Source: CP2-2F sp034432555
Lineage (GTDB): Bacteria > Chloroflexota > Anaerolineae > Aggregatilineales > UBA2796
DNA: 64,000 nt
Reading direction: 5' to 3'
Assembly (NCBI GenBank): GCA_034432555.1
Contig: DAOUBW010000022.1
Coordinates: 1-64,000 of the forward strand
The notes beneath the pieces were generated by a model. That model worked only from the letters and a program-made list of their open reading frames with translations. It did not search any database and was not told the DNA's origin. A program made the translations under genes and the position numbers. The stretch's first letter is position 1. Each line of letters opens with the position of its first letter. Below are positions 6,891 to 15,740 of this stretch, in pieces.

Positions 6891-9644
6891 TTAGCGGCGC
6901 GCCCGCCGCTTGAGCAGCTCTATCAGCGAGAAGGTGAGGACTCCTGCACCAATGCAGATCAGCAACTGCCCAAAACTTAGCGGCGCGACTTGGAAGAAAT
7001 CTGCCAAGAAAGGTGCGTAGATGGCTACCAGTTGCAGCGCAACGGTGCCGATGACCATGACCAGCAGCGTTTTGTTGGAGAACGGGTTGAGTTCAAAGAA
7101 GGATAGCACATCCGAACGCGAGGCTAAGGCTTGCCCGATCTGCATGAAGGCAATCGCCGTGAAGATCATGGTTTGCCATGTGCGCTCACTAGGCGCTTGG
7201 GTGTGGTAGCTGTAGCCCAGCGCCAGCGCCACAACACCCACAAACAGCCCAACCAGAATCACATAGCGCAGGATGTTGCGGTTGAAAAAGGGCGCATCTT
7301 TGCGGCGCGGCGGAAACTGCATGATAGACTTATCGGCAGGTTCAACGCCCAAGCCAAGCCCAAGCAAGCCGTCCGTCAGCAGGTTTAGCCACAGCAATTG
7401 CAGCGGCTGTAGGGCAACGGTAATGCCCAGAAACGGCGCAAAGAGCATAACCAACACTTTACCCAAGTTGCCGGCGATGGAAAACTTGACGAAGCGCCGA
7501 ATGTTCTCATAAATGGCGCGCCCTTCTTCAACGGCGGCAACAATCGTTGTGAAGTTATCATCCAGCAACACCATCTGGGCAGCCTCTTTTGAAACATCCG
7601 TGCCGGTGATGCCCATTGCCACGCCAATATCTGCCTTGCGAAGGGCGGGCGAATCGTTAACGCCATCGCCCGTCATCGCCACGACGTTGCCCTTGCTTTG
7701 CAGCACCTCCACGATCCGCAGCTTATGTTCAGGCGTCACCCGTGCATAGACCGAGACATTATCGATTGCCTCCGCAAGTTCCTCTGTGGACATACTGTCT
7801 ATATCCTGCCCTGTTTTCACCCGCAAATTTTCGCTGATGCCTAGCTCATAGGCGATGAAGCGCGCCGTGAGCGGATGATCGCCGGTGATCATGATCGGGC
7901 GGATGCCGGCACTGCTGCAAATGCGAATAGATTCACGCACTTCCGGGCGCGGCGGATCGATCATGCCGACCATGCCGATCAGCGCGATGTCCTGCTCAAT
8001 TGCTTGGGTCACATTGGTCGGCGCCTCTGCAAACTGCCGCACTGCCACAGCCAGCACGCGCATTCCATTAAGTGCCAGCTTATCATGGGCGGTTTGAATA
8101 TGTTCGCGCCATTCTGCGTTGATCGGTTCGGCGTGGTCGTTTATCCAAATATGGCTGATCAAGTCCATCATGCCATCCAGCGAGCCTTTGGTCAGCGCTA
8201 CGTAGGGCGACTCAAGATCGGCTAACGACTCCAACAAGGGCGGCAGGTCGCTGCGGTTGGCGGTCAGCTTATGGACGGTGGTCATCCGCTTGCGAACGGA
8301 GTCAAACGGCACTTCGGCAATGCGCGGTGCGTAGCGCTCTAAATCTTCTTTTTCCAGCCCAGCTTGGGAAGCTGCCACCAAGAGCGCACCTTCCGTCGGA
8401 TCGCCAATGGGCAGGTAACGCCCTGTGGCAGAGTCAGGCGCTAAGGAGGCATCGTTGCACAGCGCGCCGCTCACCAAAAGCAGCCCCACCGAATGCGGTT
8501 GATCAGCCAAGAATGATTTATCGTGCTTGACAAGGTTTGGTGCAGGATGGCGGGCAGTGCCGCTCAGCTCGACAAAGCGCCCGGCAACGTCAATCACAGT
8601 CACCGTCATCCGATTCTCGGTCAGGGTGCCGGTTTTATCTGAGCAAATCACGCTGACCGAGCCGAGCGTCTCGACGGCGGGCAATTTGCGGATGAGCGCT
8701 TTACGGCGCAACATCCGTTGTGCGCCGAGTGCCAACGTCAGCGTGACGACAGCCGGCAAGCCTTCTGGCACAACTGCCACCGCCACACTGACGGCGGTCA
8801 GGAACATATCGCTCAGCGGCTGGTTCCGCAGCACGCCCATCACCAACACCAAAGCGGCAACAATCACGCCGGCGACTGCCAGCAGCGTGCCAACTTGTGC
8901 AAGCTGGCGCTGCAAAGGCGTTTGCTGCGTCTCCACATCTTGGATCAGCTCAGCGATGCGCCCCAGCTCCGTCCGCATCCCAGTAGCGATCACGACGCCC
9001 ACGCCGCGCCCATACGAGACGGACGTTCCCATGTACGCCATGTTCACCCGATCACCGAGCGGCAAGTTCGCTTTCTCTAGAGCAGCTACTTTCTTATCCA
9101 CCGCCTCCGATTCGCCGGTGAGCGCAGCCTCTTGGATCATCAAGTTGCTGCTCTCGATCAGGCGCAGATCGGCTGGCACGGCGCTGCCGGCTTCCAGCAC
9201 CACAATATCGCCCGGTACCAACTCACGCGCACTGTGTTGTTCACTGCTGCCGTCGCGGATGACGCGCACCATTGGCACCGCCAATTGCTTCAGGGCGGCA
9301 ATGGCGCGCTCAGCACGGTATTCCTGCACAAAGCCTAACAGCGCAAAGAGCAGCACAATCGCAGAGATGGCGATTGTCTCCAACGGTTTGCCCAAAAAGC
9401 CCGAAATGACCGCCGCCGCGATCAGGATCAAGACCATTGTGCTGGTGAACTGTTCCCACAGGATGGTGAGCGGATGTTTACCGCCGCGCTCCTCCAATTC
9501 ATTCGGACCGTATTGCTCTAGGCGTTGGCGCGCTTTTTCAGCGCTCAGCCCGTGCCGTGCATCACTGCCCAGTGCTTGCAGGACGCTCTCAAACTCTTGC
9601 GTGTGCCAACTCGGTTGTGACTCTTGCGTTTGCTTCGCTAACAT
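6891..9644 (-). CDS. cation-translocating P-type ATPase, calcium (type II) class
   Basis: A 917-residue full-length pump. Visible motifs are the actuator TGES (residues 176-179), PEGLP in M4 (293-297), the phosphorylation loop CSDKTGTLT with Asp336, the hinge TGDGVNDSPAL, and the M6 segment WLNLLTDGLLGLGLGVEP. The N-terminal cation ATPase domain and the C-terminal cation ATPase domain are both present. M4 (VAVAVVPEGLP) and M6 (N..TD) keep the residues used for Ca2+ in SERCA/PMCA-type pumps, so Ca2+ export is most likely, although Mn2+ or Na+ specificity cannot be excluded. The gene is monocistronic with a strong terminator. Confidence 0.95.
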   Translation of the reverse strand: MLAKQTQESQPSWHTQEFESVLQALGSDARHGLSAEKARQRLEQYGPNELEERGGKHPLTILWEQFTSTMVLILIAAAVISGFLGKPLETIAISAIVLLFALLGFVQEYRAERAIAALKQLAVPMVRVIRDGSSEQHSARELVPGDIVVLEAGSAVPADLRLIESSNLMIQEAALTGESEAVDKKVAALEKANLPLGDRVNMAYMGTSVSYGRGVGVVIATGMRTELGRIAELIQDVETQQTPLQRQLAQVGTLLAVAGVIVAALVLVMGVLRNQPLSDMFLTAVSVAVAVVPEGLPAVVTLTLALGAQRMLRRKALIRKLPAVETLGSVSVICSDKTGTLTENRMTVTVIDVAGRFVELSGTARHPAPNLVKHDKSFLADQPHSVGLLLVSGALCNDASLAPDSATGRYLPIGDPTEGALLVAASQAGLEKEDLERYAPRIAEVPFDSVRKRMTTVHKLTANRSDLPPLLESLADLESPYVALTKGSLDGMMDLISHIWINDHAEPINAEWREHIQTAHDKLALNGMRVLAVAVRQFAEAPTNVTQAIEQDIALIGMVGMIDPPRPEVRESIRICSSAGIRPIMITGDHPLTARFIAYELGISENLRVKTGQDIDSMSTEELAEAIDNVSVYARVTPEHKLRIVEVLQSKGNVVAMTGDGVNDSPALRKADIGVAMGITGTDVSKEAAQMVLLDDNFTTIVAAVEEGRAIYENIRRFVKFSIAGNLGKVLVMLFAPFLGITVALQPLQLLWLNLLTDGLLGLGLGVEPADKSIMQFPPRRKDAPFFNRNILRYVILVGLFVGVVALALGYSYHTQAPSERTWQTMIFTAIAFMQIGQALASRSDVLSFFELNPFSNKTLLVMVIGTVALQLVAIYAPFLADFFQVAPLSFGQLLICIGAGVLTFSLIELLKRRARR

Positions 9645-9973
9645 GGCGGTTGATAACCTTTGAATCGCCCGACCTCACCGATTGAGCATTCTAACATGCC
9701 CTGAGCCAGAGGGGAGGAAAAATCACCAAAAATGCGGGTGATGCCTGATCACAGGCAGCGTGCAAAGCACTTCTAAAAAAAGATCAACAAGATGTGCCGA
9801 TCTTGTATAAATGCCCGCCCGCAGAATGCGCCGCCGAAAGGCAGCTTTTTGCCCCCGTGCCTGAGTGCGCCTTCTCACAACGCACAGCGCAGCCTCCGTG
9901 CCAAATTAGCACGTTTTGCAACAAGCGCGCTACACTAGAAGTATGTGCAAACGCATCCTGCGGAGGATTTGTG
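9645..9973. other. 329-bp divergent intergenic region
   Basis: This region separates the divergent ATPase and secreted-protein genes. It has a minus-strand TAGAAT -10-like element (9688-9693) without a clear -35, and a small inverted repeat CAAGAT ... ATCTTG (9788-9805) followed by TATAAA. A long in-frame extension upstream of the secreted-protein gene (from 9794) lacks a ribosome binding site and codes for nothing recognisable. Confidence 0.45.
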
Positions 9974-10654
9974 ATGAAAAACGCCCTCTACTGGCTCATT
10001 TTAGTGTGTGTGGCACTCGCCCTGATTGTGCCGAGCATTGCGACGACGGCGCAGCAGCCGCCTGCCTCCTTTAACGATGCCCTCGCCGATCTGGGGCGGC
10101 GGCTTGGGCGCACAATCACCCTTGCCGACTTTGACAACCCAACCTCACGCTGGGAGTGGCGCGGCGTGGATTTTGCCGATAACACCCTGGAATGCCCACG
10201 TGCGGGCGAAACGGTGACCGTCGGCAAAGTGATCGGCTATCAGTTCATCTTTGTGCTGCGCGGCGTGAAATATGACTATCGCGTTGCCTTTAACGATCCG
10301 CAGTCACTGCGCCTTTGCACGAATCCAACCGGCGCCATCTACGACGTGACGCTGCCGCCGCGTGCCACTGCTAACACCGAACCGCCCGCCGTCATCAACG
10401 ACGCACTGGCAGACCTGAACCGCCGCCTTGAACTCAACCTGACCTTTGACGACTTCAACGCACCGCGTTCGCGTTGGGCATGGCGCTACCGCGAGTTCAC
10501 CAACTCACAGTTAAACTGCCCAAGCGCAGGGCAGGCAGTTGATCGGATTGTTACGCCCGGCTGGCAGTTCACCTTTGTCTATCAGGGACGCACTTTCGAT
10601 TACCGTGTGCCGCTGAACAATCCATCCGGGTTGTTCCTGTGCAGCGGCAGGTAG
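9974..10654 (+). CDS. secreted protein with two tandem copies of an unnamed ~83-residue domain
   Basis: The start at 9974 is set by a GGAGG site seven bases upstream and by the signal peptide that begins there (MKNALYWLILVCVALALIV, cleavage probably near ATTA-QQ at residues 26-27). The 226-residue product then has two repeats, residues 33-115 and 140-223. Each has NDALADLxRRL, a W-x-W-R motif, L-x-C-P-x-A-G, a G-[YW]-Q-F strand, Y-x-[GY]-x-x-[YF]-DYRV and a closing LC. Two cysteines per repeat (C74/C115 and C182/C223) probably form a disulfide. I recognise no named family. It is probably an extracytoplasmic binding or structural protein. Confidence 0.75.
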   Translation: MKNALYWLILVCVALALIVPSIATTAQQPPASFNDALADLGRRLGRTITLADFDNPTSRWEWRGVDFADNTLECPRAGETVTVGKVIGYQFIFVLRGVKYDYRVAFNDPQSLRLCTNPTGAIYDVTLPPRATANTEPPAVINDALADLNRRLELNLTFDDFNAPRSRWAWRYREFTNSQLNCPSAGQAVDRIVTPGWQFTFVYQGRTFDYRVPLNNPSGLFLCSGR

Positions 10655-10683
10655 CAGATAGTCATCCCCTAGAAATCATAGCA

Positions 10684-10701
10684 GGCGGGATAAATCCCGC
10701 C
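10684..10701. repeat. short palindromic hairpin adjoining repeat copy B
   Basis: GGCGGGA-TAAA-TCCCGCC forms a perfect 7-bp stem with a 4-nt loop (8 bp counting A-T in the loop). It begins 30 bp after the stop codon of the secreted two-repeat protein and may act as its terminator or be part of a composite intergenic repeat. Confidence 0.6.
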
Positions 10702-10710
10702 CCTACACAA

Positions 10711-10770
10711 CCCCTATCCCTAACCCTTTCCCCACACGCAGGGAAAGGGAATCAGAGGGTAGAGGCTGCC
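10711..10770 (-). repeat. dispersed 60-bp repeat, copy B
   Basis: This is the inverted partner of 1283-1342 (54 of 60 identical on the reverse strand). It has a perfect 9-bp internal stem CCCTTTCCC / GGGAAAGGG with an 8-nt loop. It directly precedes the uvrA-like remnant. Confidence 0.8.
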
Positions 10771-10789
10771 TTGCGGTTCACTTCACACA

Positions 10790-10867
10790 CCTTATGTTGG
10801 GCATACCAACGTGTTTTCATTCAACGATCCGCAAGGCATGTGTCCGAGTTGTAACGATGTGGGTCGC
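10790..10867 (+). pseudogene. remnant of a uvrA-like gene (zinc-finger segment)
   Basis: In one frame the plus strand reads PYVGHTNVFSFNDPQGMCP followed by SCNDVGR. The run FSFN-x-PQGMCP-x-C-x-x-x-GR is very specific to the zinc-binding region of the shorter, drug-resistance-type UvrA proteins. No start codon or flanking UvrA sequence remains in frame; the frame ends in a stop after about 12 more unrelated codons. A possible further piece (EASMFSDVRY, from 10918) lies in another frame. This is a decayed fragment, not an expressed gene. Confidence 0.65.
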
Positions 10868-11016
10868 CAAACACGCTATCACCAGTGCCTACCTAGGGGA
10901 AGGAGTCCGTGATGCATGAAGCGTCTATGTTTTCCGATGTGCGCTATCGCTACGCCTGCTGGTCTTGCATTCAAGCTAGCCAACACGCATCGAAAAGTGA
11001 GGCGCCAGGCACTGCA

Positions 11017-11040
11017 CGTGGGCAGCCTTGACTGCCCACG
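11017..11040. terminator. hairpin, probable terminator of the ABC-2 exporter operon
   Basis: A perfect 9-bp stem (CGTGGGCAG / CTGCCCACG) with a 6-nt loop lies 15 bp beyond the stop of the ABC permease gene on the minus strand. It lacks a U tract. Confidence 0.55.
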
Positions 11041-11054
11041 CGGCAAGCATTGTG

Positions 11055-12560
11055 CTAATTGCTCAGCACCAGTTTGACGATTTCGGGCGTAATGCGCGAC
11101 TCTACCACCGCACCAACCAACAGCAGCGGAATAACCACTGCCACACCTATTTTGATCAGATCGGCAAGGGCGCGCAGCCAGGCTTCCCATACACCCATAT
11201 CTTTGGGCGGGCTGGTGACCAATGCGCCAAGCCGTGTGGCAGCACCAGCGCCGATCAGGACGGCGGGCAGCTCCAAGATGGCGTGTGGCAGTAAGGCTGC
11301 CATCACCACACCGTAGCCAACCACGCCGATGATCGGCTGCGCCAAAAGGAAGCCCAGCACGCCAAAGGTGAATGACGAGAGGACGATGCTCATCACGCCG
11401 AAGGTGAAGACTGCCAACATCGCAGCGCCAAGCAGCACCCGCGCATTTTGGATGAAGATGAAGCTGATGCTGAGCGGGCTATCGTTGATGGCTGAAAACT
11501 GCGTGAAGTTTTGCAACAGATCGCCGCGCTCTTGCGCCAGCTCTTCCGTCAGGCGCCATTCGGGCATCGCTTGCGCCACGATTATGCCGCCGATAAACAT
11601 TACAAGCATGGCAAAGCCGACTGCCAACATGCCATTACGGCTGCTGCGTAGGGCAGGCAGCACGCTGTAGCGATACCAACTCAGGATACCCTTCACGCGC
11701 TCGTCGCCGCGCAACTGCGAGACGAACACGCGCCACGCCCATTTCAGGTTGATCGAGTCAATGGTGCGCCCAAGCAGTTCCTCACGGTTGAACAGGCGCG
11801 CACCCATGCGGAACAGCAGAATATCGGCAATGATCAGCGCCACTAAAATCCACCACAGCAAGTGGCGCAGATTGTTGACCATGATCAAGCCTTCCACCAG
11901 CACCAACAGCGAGGTTGGGATGATGATGAAGCTGGCGAGCAGGTTCGAGGCGCGCGTTGAAGTCGTCTGGCTGCTGACGACCACCGCACCAGTGACCATC
12001 ACCAACGCCTGCGCTGTGGTCAGCAGCAGCACTTGGATAACCAGTTCCGCTTGTGGGCGCCACTGCTGCTCACCAAAGATCAAGCCGCTCAGGTAGATGC
12101 CAATGCCAACATAGGCTGCCAGCAGCGGCGGAATCATCGCGGCAAGCGTCTTGCCGATGTAGAGTTCAATGTTGGTTAGCGGCGTGGAGAGCAGCGGCTC
12201 TAGGCTGCGGCGCTCTTTTTCACCGACGAACGTCTCCAGCGCGATGACCAGCGAGATCGAGACGGGAAAGAAGCCCACGATCATCGGCAGCAACGGCAGA
12301 AAGACATCAATCATCGGCTCAGCGCCGTTGGCAATGAAGAAATTGGTGAAAATTTCCGTCATGCCTTGCGCTAACAATGGAAAGAGCAAGGTCAGGATGA
12401 AGATCGGCACCATGATGCGCCAGTCGCGGAAGCTGTCGCGCACTTCGCGGCGCGTCACGATTAAGGCATTCCGCAAGGAGACTTGCCAGCCCTGAATAGA
12501 GGTTGGCATTAGGCTTTCGGTTACCGTGTTTAGCTGTGGTGAGTCAATTGTGGTTGCCAT
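11055..12560 (-). CDS. ABC-2 family transporter permease (NatB-like)
   Basis: A 501-residue integral membrane protein. An N-terminal segment (NALIVTRREVRDSFRDWRIMVPIFILTL) is typical of NatB/ABC-2 permeases, and two sets of hydrophobic helices are separated by a large extracytoplasmic segment. The conserved GEKERRSLEPLLSTPLTNIEL motif of ABC-2 exporters is present near residue 140. The start at 12560 has a GGAGG site eight bases upstream and lies 17 bp inside the ATPase gene, so the two are translationally coupled. With the ATPase it forms an exporter, perhaps for Na+, a lipid or a drug-like molecule. Confidence 0.88.
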   Translation of the reverse strand: MATTIDSPQLNTVTESLMPTSIQGWQVSLRNALIVTRREVRDSFRDWRIMVPIFILTLLFPLLAQGMTEIFTNFFIANGAEPMIDVFLPLLPMIVGFFPVSISLVIALETFVGEKERRSLEPLLSTPLTNIELYIGKTLAAMIPPLLAAYVGIGIYLSGLIFGEQQWRPQAELVIQVLLLTTAQALVMVTGAVVVSSQTTSTRASNLLASFIIIPTSLLVLVEGLIMVNNLRHLLWWILVALIIADILLFRMGARLFNREELLGRTIDSINLKWAWRVFVSQLRGDERVKGILSWYRYSVLPALRSSRNGMLAVGFAMLVMFIGGIIVAQAMPEWRLTEELAQERGDLLQNFTQFSAINDSPLSISFIFIQNARVLLGAAMLAVFTFGVMSIVLSSFTFGVLGFLLAQPIIGVVGYGVVMAALLPHAILELPAVLIGAGAATRLGALVTSPPKDMGVWEAWLRALADLIKIGVAVVIPLLLVGAVVESRITPEIVKLVLSN

Positions 12561-13497
12561 TGTGTGCGACCTCCGTCGGTGTCTCATCCTCACTAACAAT
12601 CTGTAGGTAAACGGCTTCTAAGCTGCGCGGCACTTCGCTGAGCGTGATCACCGAAACGCCTTCGCTCACCAATTTATGCAGCAGGGTAGGGTTTTGCTGG
12701 CGAGGGTCACCCGTGCGGAAGCGCAGCCAATCCTCGCCGTGCGAAACGACATCCAACTCCTTGTGCAGCCAGGTGCCAGCCCCGTTCAGCGGCGCACCAA
12801 AGCGTATTTCCATGATGGGATCGCCCACAAAGCGCTGCGAGAGTTCCTCAAAGGTGCCATTGGCGATCAGCTTGCCGTGCCGAATCACACCGATGCGGTC
12901 TGCCAACTGCTGCGCCTCAGGCAAATTATGCGTGGTCAAGATGATGGTGCGGTGATCGCTTTTTAGCTCTAGGATAGCATCGCGCACTTGCTTGGCACTT
13001 TGCGGATCCATGGCAGAGGTTGGCTCATCCAGCAGCAGCACGGGCGGATCGTGCAGCATGGCGCGCACCAGCGCCAGCTTTTGCTTCATGCCCTTAGAAT
13101 AATCGCCAACGCGGCGCTGCAAGGCGTCGGCAAGCCCGAAGCGCTCCATCAGCGCTTGGGCGCGTTTGCGGCGTGCCTCACGCGGCAAGTGGTAAATACG
13201 CCCGAAGAAATCCAGATATTCCAGCGCTTTCATGCGTTCATACAAGCCGTGCTGTTCGGTTAGCACGCCGACGCTGGCACGCACTTTCGCCGCATCGCGC
13301 ACCACATCCAGCCCGCTGATGCGCGCCCAACCGCGTGTTGGCTCTAGGATAGAGGTCAACATACGGATGGTGGTTGTTTTGCCCGCACCATTCGGACCGA
13401 GAAAGGCAAATACGCTGCCGGTCTCCACATGCAGGGAAAGGTCGTCTACGGCGGTGAATCCGTCGAAGATTTTGGTTAAACCGCTTGCTTCAATCAT
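12544..13497 (-). CDS. ABC transporter ATP-binding protein (NatA-like)
   Basis: A 317-residue ATPase with Walker A GPNGAGKTT (residues 34-42, Lys40), signature YSKGMKQK (133-140), Walker B VLLLDEPT (153-160) and a switch His190. The ~90-residue C-terminal extension is usual for NatA/DrrA-type exporter ATPases. Its 3' end overlaps the permease gene by 17 bp. It acts on the cytoplasmic face and drives the ABC-2 permease next door. Confidence 0.93.
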   Translation of the reverse strand: MIEASGLTKIFDGFTAVDDLSLHVETGSVFAFLGPNGAGKTTTIRMLTSILEPTRGWARISGLDVVRDAAKVRASVGVLTEQHGLYERMKALEYLDFFGRIYHLPREARRKRAQALMERFGLADALQRRVGDYSKGMKQKLALVRAMLHDPPVLLLDEPTSAMDPQSAKQVRDAILELKSDHRTIILTTHNLPEAQQLADRIGVIRHGKLIANGTFEELSQRFVGDPIMEIRFGAPLNGAGTWLHKELDVVSHGEDWLRFRTGDPRQQNPTLLHKLVSEGVSVITLSEVPRSLEAVYLQIVSEDETPTEVAHNGNHN

Positions 13498-13547
13498 TGG
13501 TACCTACCCAACTGTTGATTCACTATTGCAAATTGTAAGGGAAAAGC

Positions 13548-13575
13548 ATGACAATTGGTGTTAAGTTGCTATAAC
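13548..13575 (+). promoter_or_regulatory. candidate promoter of the DUF3267 gene
   Basis: ATGACA, a 16-bp spacer and TATAAC lie 38 bp before the start codon at 13613. The region is shared with the divergently transcribed ABC ATPase gene. Confidence 0.45.
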
Positions 13576-13612
13576 AGCCCTAAACGGCTGAGAGAGTTTG
13601 CGAAGGTTTCCC

Positions 13613-14242
13613 ATGAACACCGCTCCTGACCCACTGCCACGCTTTGCCGTGCTAGAGGCGTTGCCCGAAAGCTACCAAAGGGCGCGCCAAATCACGATTG
13701 ACTCGCAGCAAACGCTCATCTGGCTGAATGTGGTTGGGCTTGGGCTGATGATCGGCGCCATTTTCGGCTACAACGCGCTCTATCAGCTCATGCGGGCGAG
13801 CGGATTGGCACAAGGCGCCAATCCGTTGGCGGGCGCTGATCCGTTGGTGATCACGCTGCTGACCTTGCCTGCTTTGTTTCTGATGCTGAGTGTACATGAA
13901 CTCATTCACGGCATGATGTTCCAGTTTTTCGGCGCCAAGCCGCGCTATGGCTTTGATCTAAAAAAAGGCGTTGCTTTTGCCGCGGCAGATCGCTACTACC
14001 TGACGCGAGATGCCTACCTCGTTGTTGGGCTGGCGCCGCTGGTACTGATCACGCTTGGCACGTTGGCGCTGATGACCATCACCCGTGGCGAACTCAATAC
14101 GCTCATCGCGCTGATTGGCGCGGCGAACATCGGCGGCTGTGTGGGCGATCTGTGGTTCTATCTGATCTGCCGTCGCTATCCGCCCGATCTGCTGGTGCGC
14201 GATTTCGGCGATGGCGCGGAACTCTACGTCCGCGCCGCCTGA
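13613..14242 (+). CDS. DUF3267 membrane metalloprotease-like protein
   Basis: A 209-residue membrane protein with four hydrophobic segments. The zincin motif HELIHG (His95, Glu96, His99) lies at the end of the second one. The following segment FFGAKPRYGFDLKKGVAFA is the usual DUF3267 pattern. The family is related to site-2-type intramembrane proteases, but its substrates are unknown. The start at 13613 is preceded by AAGG; an ATG 15 bp upstream is less well placed. The stop is only one base from the convergent stop of the SH3 protein. Confidence 0.85.
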   Translation: MNTAPDPLPRFAVLEALPESYQRARQITIDSQQTLIWLNVVGLGLMIGAIFGYNALYQLMRASGLAQGANPLAGADPLVITLLTLPALFLMLSVHELIHGMMFQFFGAKPRYGFDLKKGVAFAAADRYYLTRDAYLVVGLAPLVLITLGTLALMTITRGELNTLIALIGAANIGGCVGDLWFYLICRRYPPDLLVRDFGDGAELYVRAA

Positions 14243-14243
14243 G

Positions 14244-15491
14244 CTACTCGACGTTGTAGGTGATGGTGATGACGTTGTTCGCCTCACCATTGGCGCCTTC
14301 TGCCACCTCGTTTTTTACGTCCAGCGTGAGCGTTCCACTTAGGTTTGTGCCACGCTCACGCAGCGTGACGTTTAGCGGTGGCAGCGTTACGGAAGCACCT
14401 GCCGCCAAGGCAGGCACTGCCATTTGGCTGCGCTCATTGCCGGGCTGGAAAACGCCTTCCAACAGCGACGAGCCAGCATCCAGCGTCCCCTGATTCTTGA
14501 CGCGGATGATCACTGTGAAATTCTCGTTCACTTTCGGTGTGCCACCGGGAATTGTCCACGCTTCGATGATCAGATCGGCGCTGCCCGTCACAGTGCTGGT
14601 GGGTGCCAAGCCGCCGGGCGGCAACGGTGAAGGCGTGGCGGTGGCGAGGGCGTCGGCGGTGGTGGCAAGCGGCACATCGGCAGTGGCGCCGCTGATCTGT
14701 ATCCACTCGGCGTTATTGATCACCCAGCCGCGCAGCGTGCCGCGCTCAATCACCCACCAGGTGCGCTGTTCGTTGCGCCCGATGATGATCGCCTCGTCGC
14801 CGCGTGCCAACTCACCGATTTTTTCGGAGCTGGCGTCCGGGCGCGCGCGCACGTTCAAATAATCGAAGGTAACGCGCAGCGTCGGCGCGTTGGACGGCAC
14901 GGCAGGCGGGCTGATCACTTCCGAGGTTGGAACGGCTGTGTTTAAAGTGATGGGCGTCGCGTTGAGCTGGACGGTAGGCAAGGGCGTTGGTGTGGACGTG
15001 CGCGGCACTTGGGTAGGCGCGACGGTGCTGAGCAGTGCCGCCTGTGCGGTCGGTGCGGCGATGACCTGCACGGCAACGCCTGCCTCACCGATGCTGGTGC
15101 CATCAGCGCGGAATGCCTCAGCCGTGATCAGGTAGCCACGCGCTTCGCTGGGCTGCCATGCCTGCTGTGCGCTAAAGCGCGTCTGCCCTTCGCTGATCGG
15201 GGCGCGTTGGCTGCCGATCAAGCTGCCATCCACGCTGAAATCAATGCGGGCGACGCCGCTTAGCGCGTCCGAGGCGACGGCTGCCAGCGTGATCGTCGTG
15301 CCGGACACGATCAGGCTGTTGTTTTCCGGCGCGATGAAATCGAGCGACCAAGTCGGCGTGCCGATGGGTGTGCGCGGCACGCCGCCAAGCTGAAAATTAC
15401 AAGCAAGTGCAGCACTTGCCAAAGCCAACATCACGAAAAGAGCGTGCAACGGCACGCGGGAATTGTTATGCAAAAGAGTCACCTCGTCCAT
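14244..15491 (-). CDS. secreted/lipoprotein-like protein with Ig-like, SH3 and CARDB domains
   Basis: A 415-residue envelope protein. The chosen start at 15491 places a hydrophobic leader (ALFVMLALASAALAC) at the N-terminus, and the Cys at its end could be lipidated although the lipobox is imperfect. An Ig-like segment with S-G-V-A-R-I-D-F-S-V-D follows, then a Thr/Pro-rich linker, a bacterial SH3 domain (LNVRARPDASSEKIGEL), a second linker, and a C-terminal CARDB domain (PKVNENFTVIIRVKNQG). It probably binds peptidoglycan or surface ligands outside the cell. No good ribosome site was seen, so the start is uncertain; the frame is open to 15716. Confidence 0.78.
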   Translation of the reverse strand: MDEVTLLHNNSRVPLHALFVMLALASAALACNFQLGGVPRTPIGTPTWSLDFIAPENNSLIVSGTTITLAAVASDALSGVARIDFSVDGSLIGSQRAPISEGQTRFSAQQAWQPSEARGYLITAEAFRADGTSIGEAGVAVQVIAAPTAQAALLSTVAPTQVPRTSTPTPLPTVQLNATPITLNTAVPTSEVISPPAVPSNAPTLRVTFDYLNVRARPDASSEKIGELARGDEAIIIGRNEQRTWWVIERGTLRGWVINNAEWIQISGATADVPLATTADALATATPSPLPPGGLAPTSTVTGSADLIIEAWTIPGGTPKVNENFTVIIRVKNQGTLDAGSSLLEGVFQPGNERSQMAVPALAAGASVTLPPLNVTLRERGTNLSGTLTLDVKNEVAEGANGEANNVITITYNVE

Positions 15492-15641
15492 TGCACCGTC
15501 AGGGCGCAAATTGTGCCGCGACTCTAGCAGATTTGGCGGCAGAGCGCTAGAGTTACCTGCAAAGGCATAGGGAAAGCGCTGTGTAGCGAAGGCTGCCGCC
15601 AACGCCCATGGCGCGCCTTGTGCTGCTGCCGTGCCGACTGG

Positions 15642-15670
15642 TTGACTCGCCCTTAGCCTTGTGCTATTAT
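15642..15670 (+). promoter_or_regulatory. sigma-70 promoter of the roadblock gene
   Basis: TTGACT, a 17-bp spacer and TATTAT lie about 70 bp upstream of the start at 15741. Confidence 0.7.
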
Positions 15671-15740
15671 CCACACAGAGTAAAACGTTTCGGCGCAAGT
15701 GCCGACCAGCAATCATGACTCAAGCATGAGAGAGACATCT

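Larger units (their letters stand above)
10655..11054. other. 400-bp intergenic region with repeat, hairpins and a uvrA-like remnant
   Basis: No intact gene is seen. The region contains a hairpin (10684-10701), copy B of the dispersed repeat (10711-10770), a 26-codon fragment resembling the UvrA zinc-finger region (10790-10867), and a hairpin at 11017-11040 next to the ABC permease stop codon. Confidence 0.6.

Noticed and set aside
8527..9663. 378-codon plus-strand open frame within the P-type ATPase gene
   Set aside because: The opposite strand carries a complete ATPase with all motifs; the antisense product is Ser/Thr/Arg-rich with no recognisable domain.
9794..9973. N-terminal extension of the secreted two-repeat protein
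   Set aside because: The extension has no ribosome site and would bury the signal peptide; the ATG at 9974 follows GGAGG.
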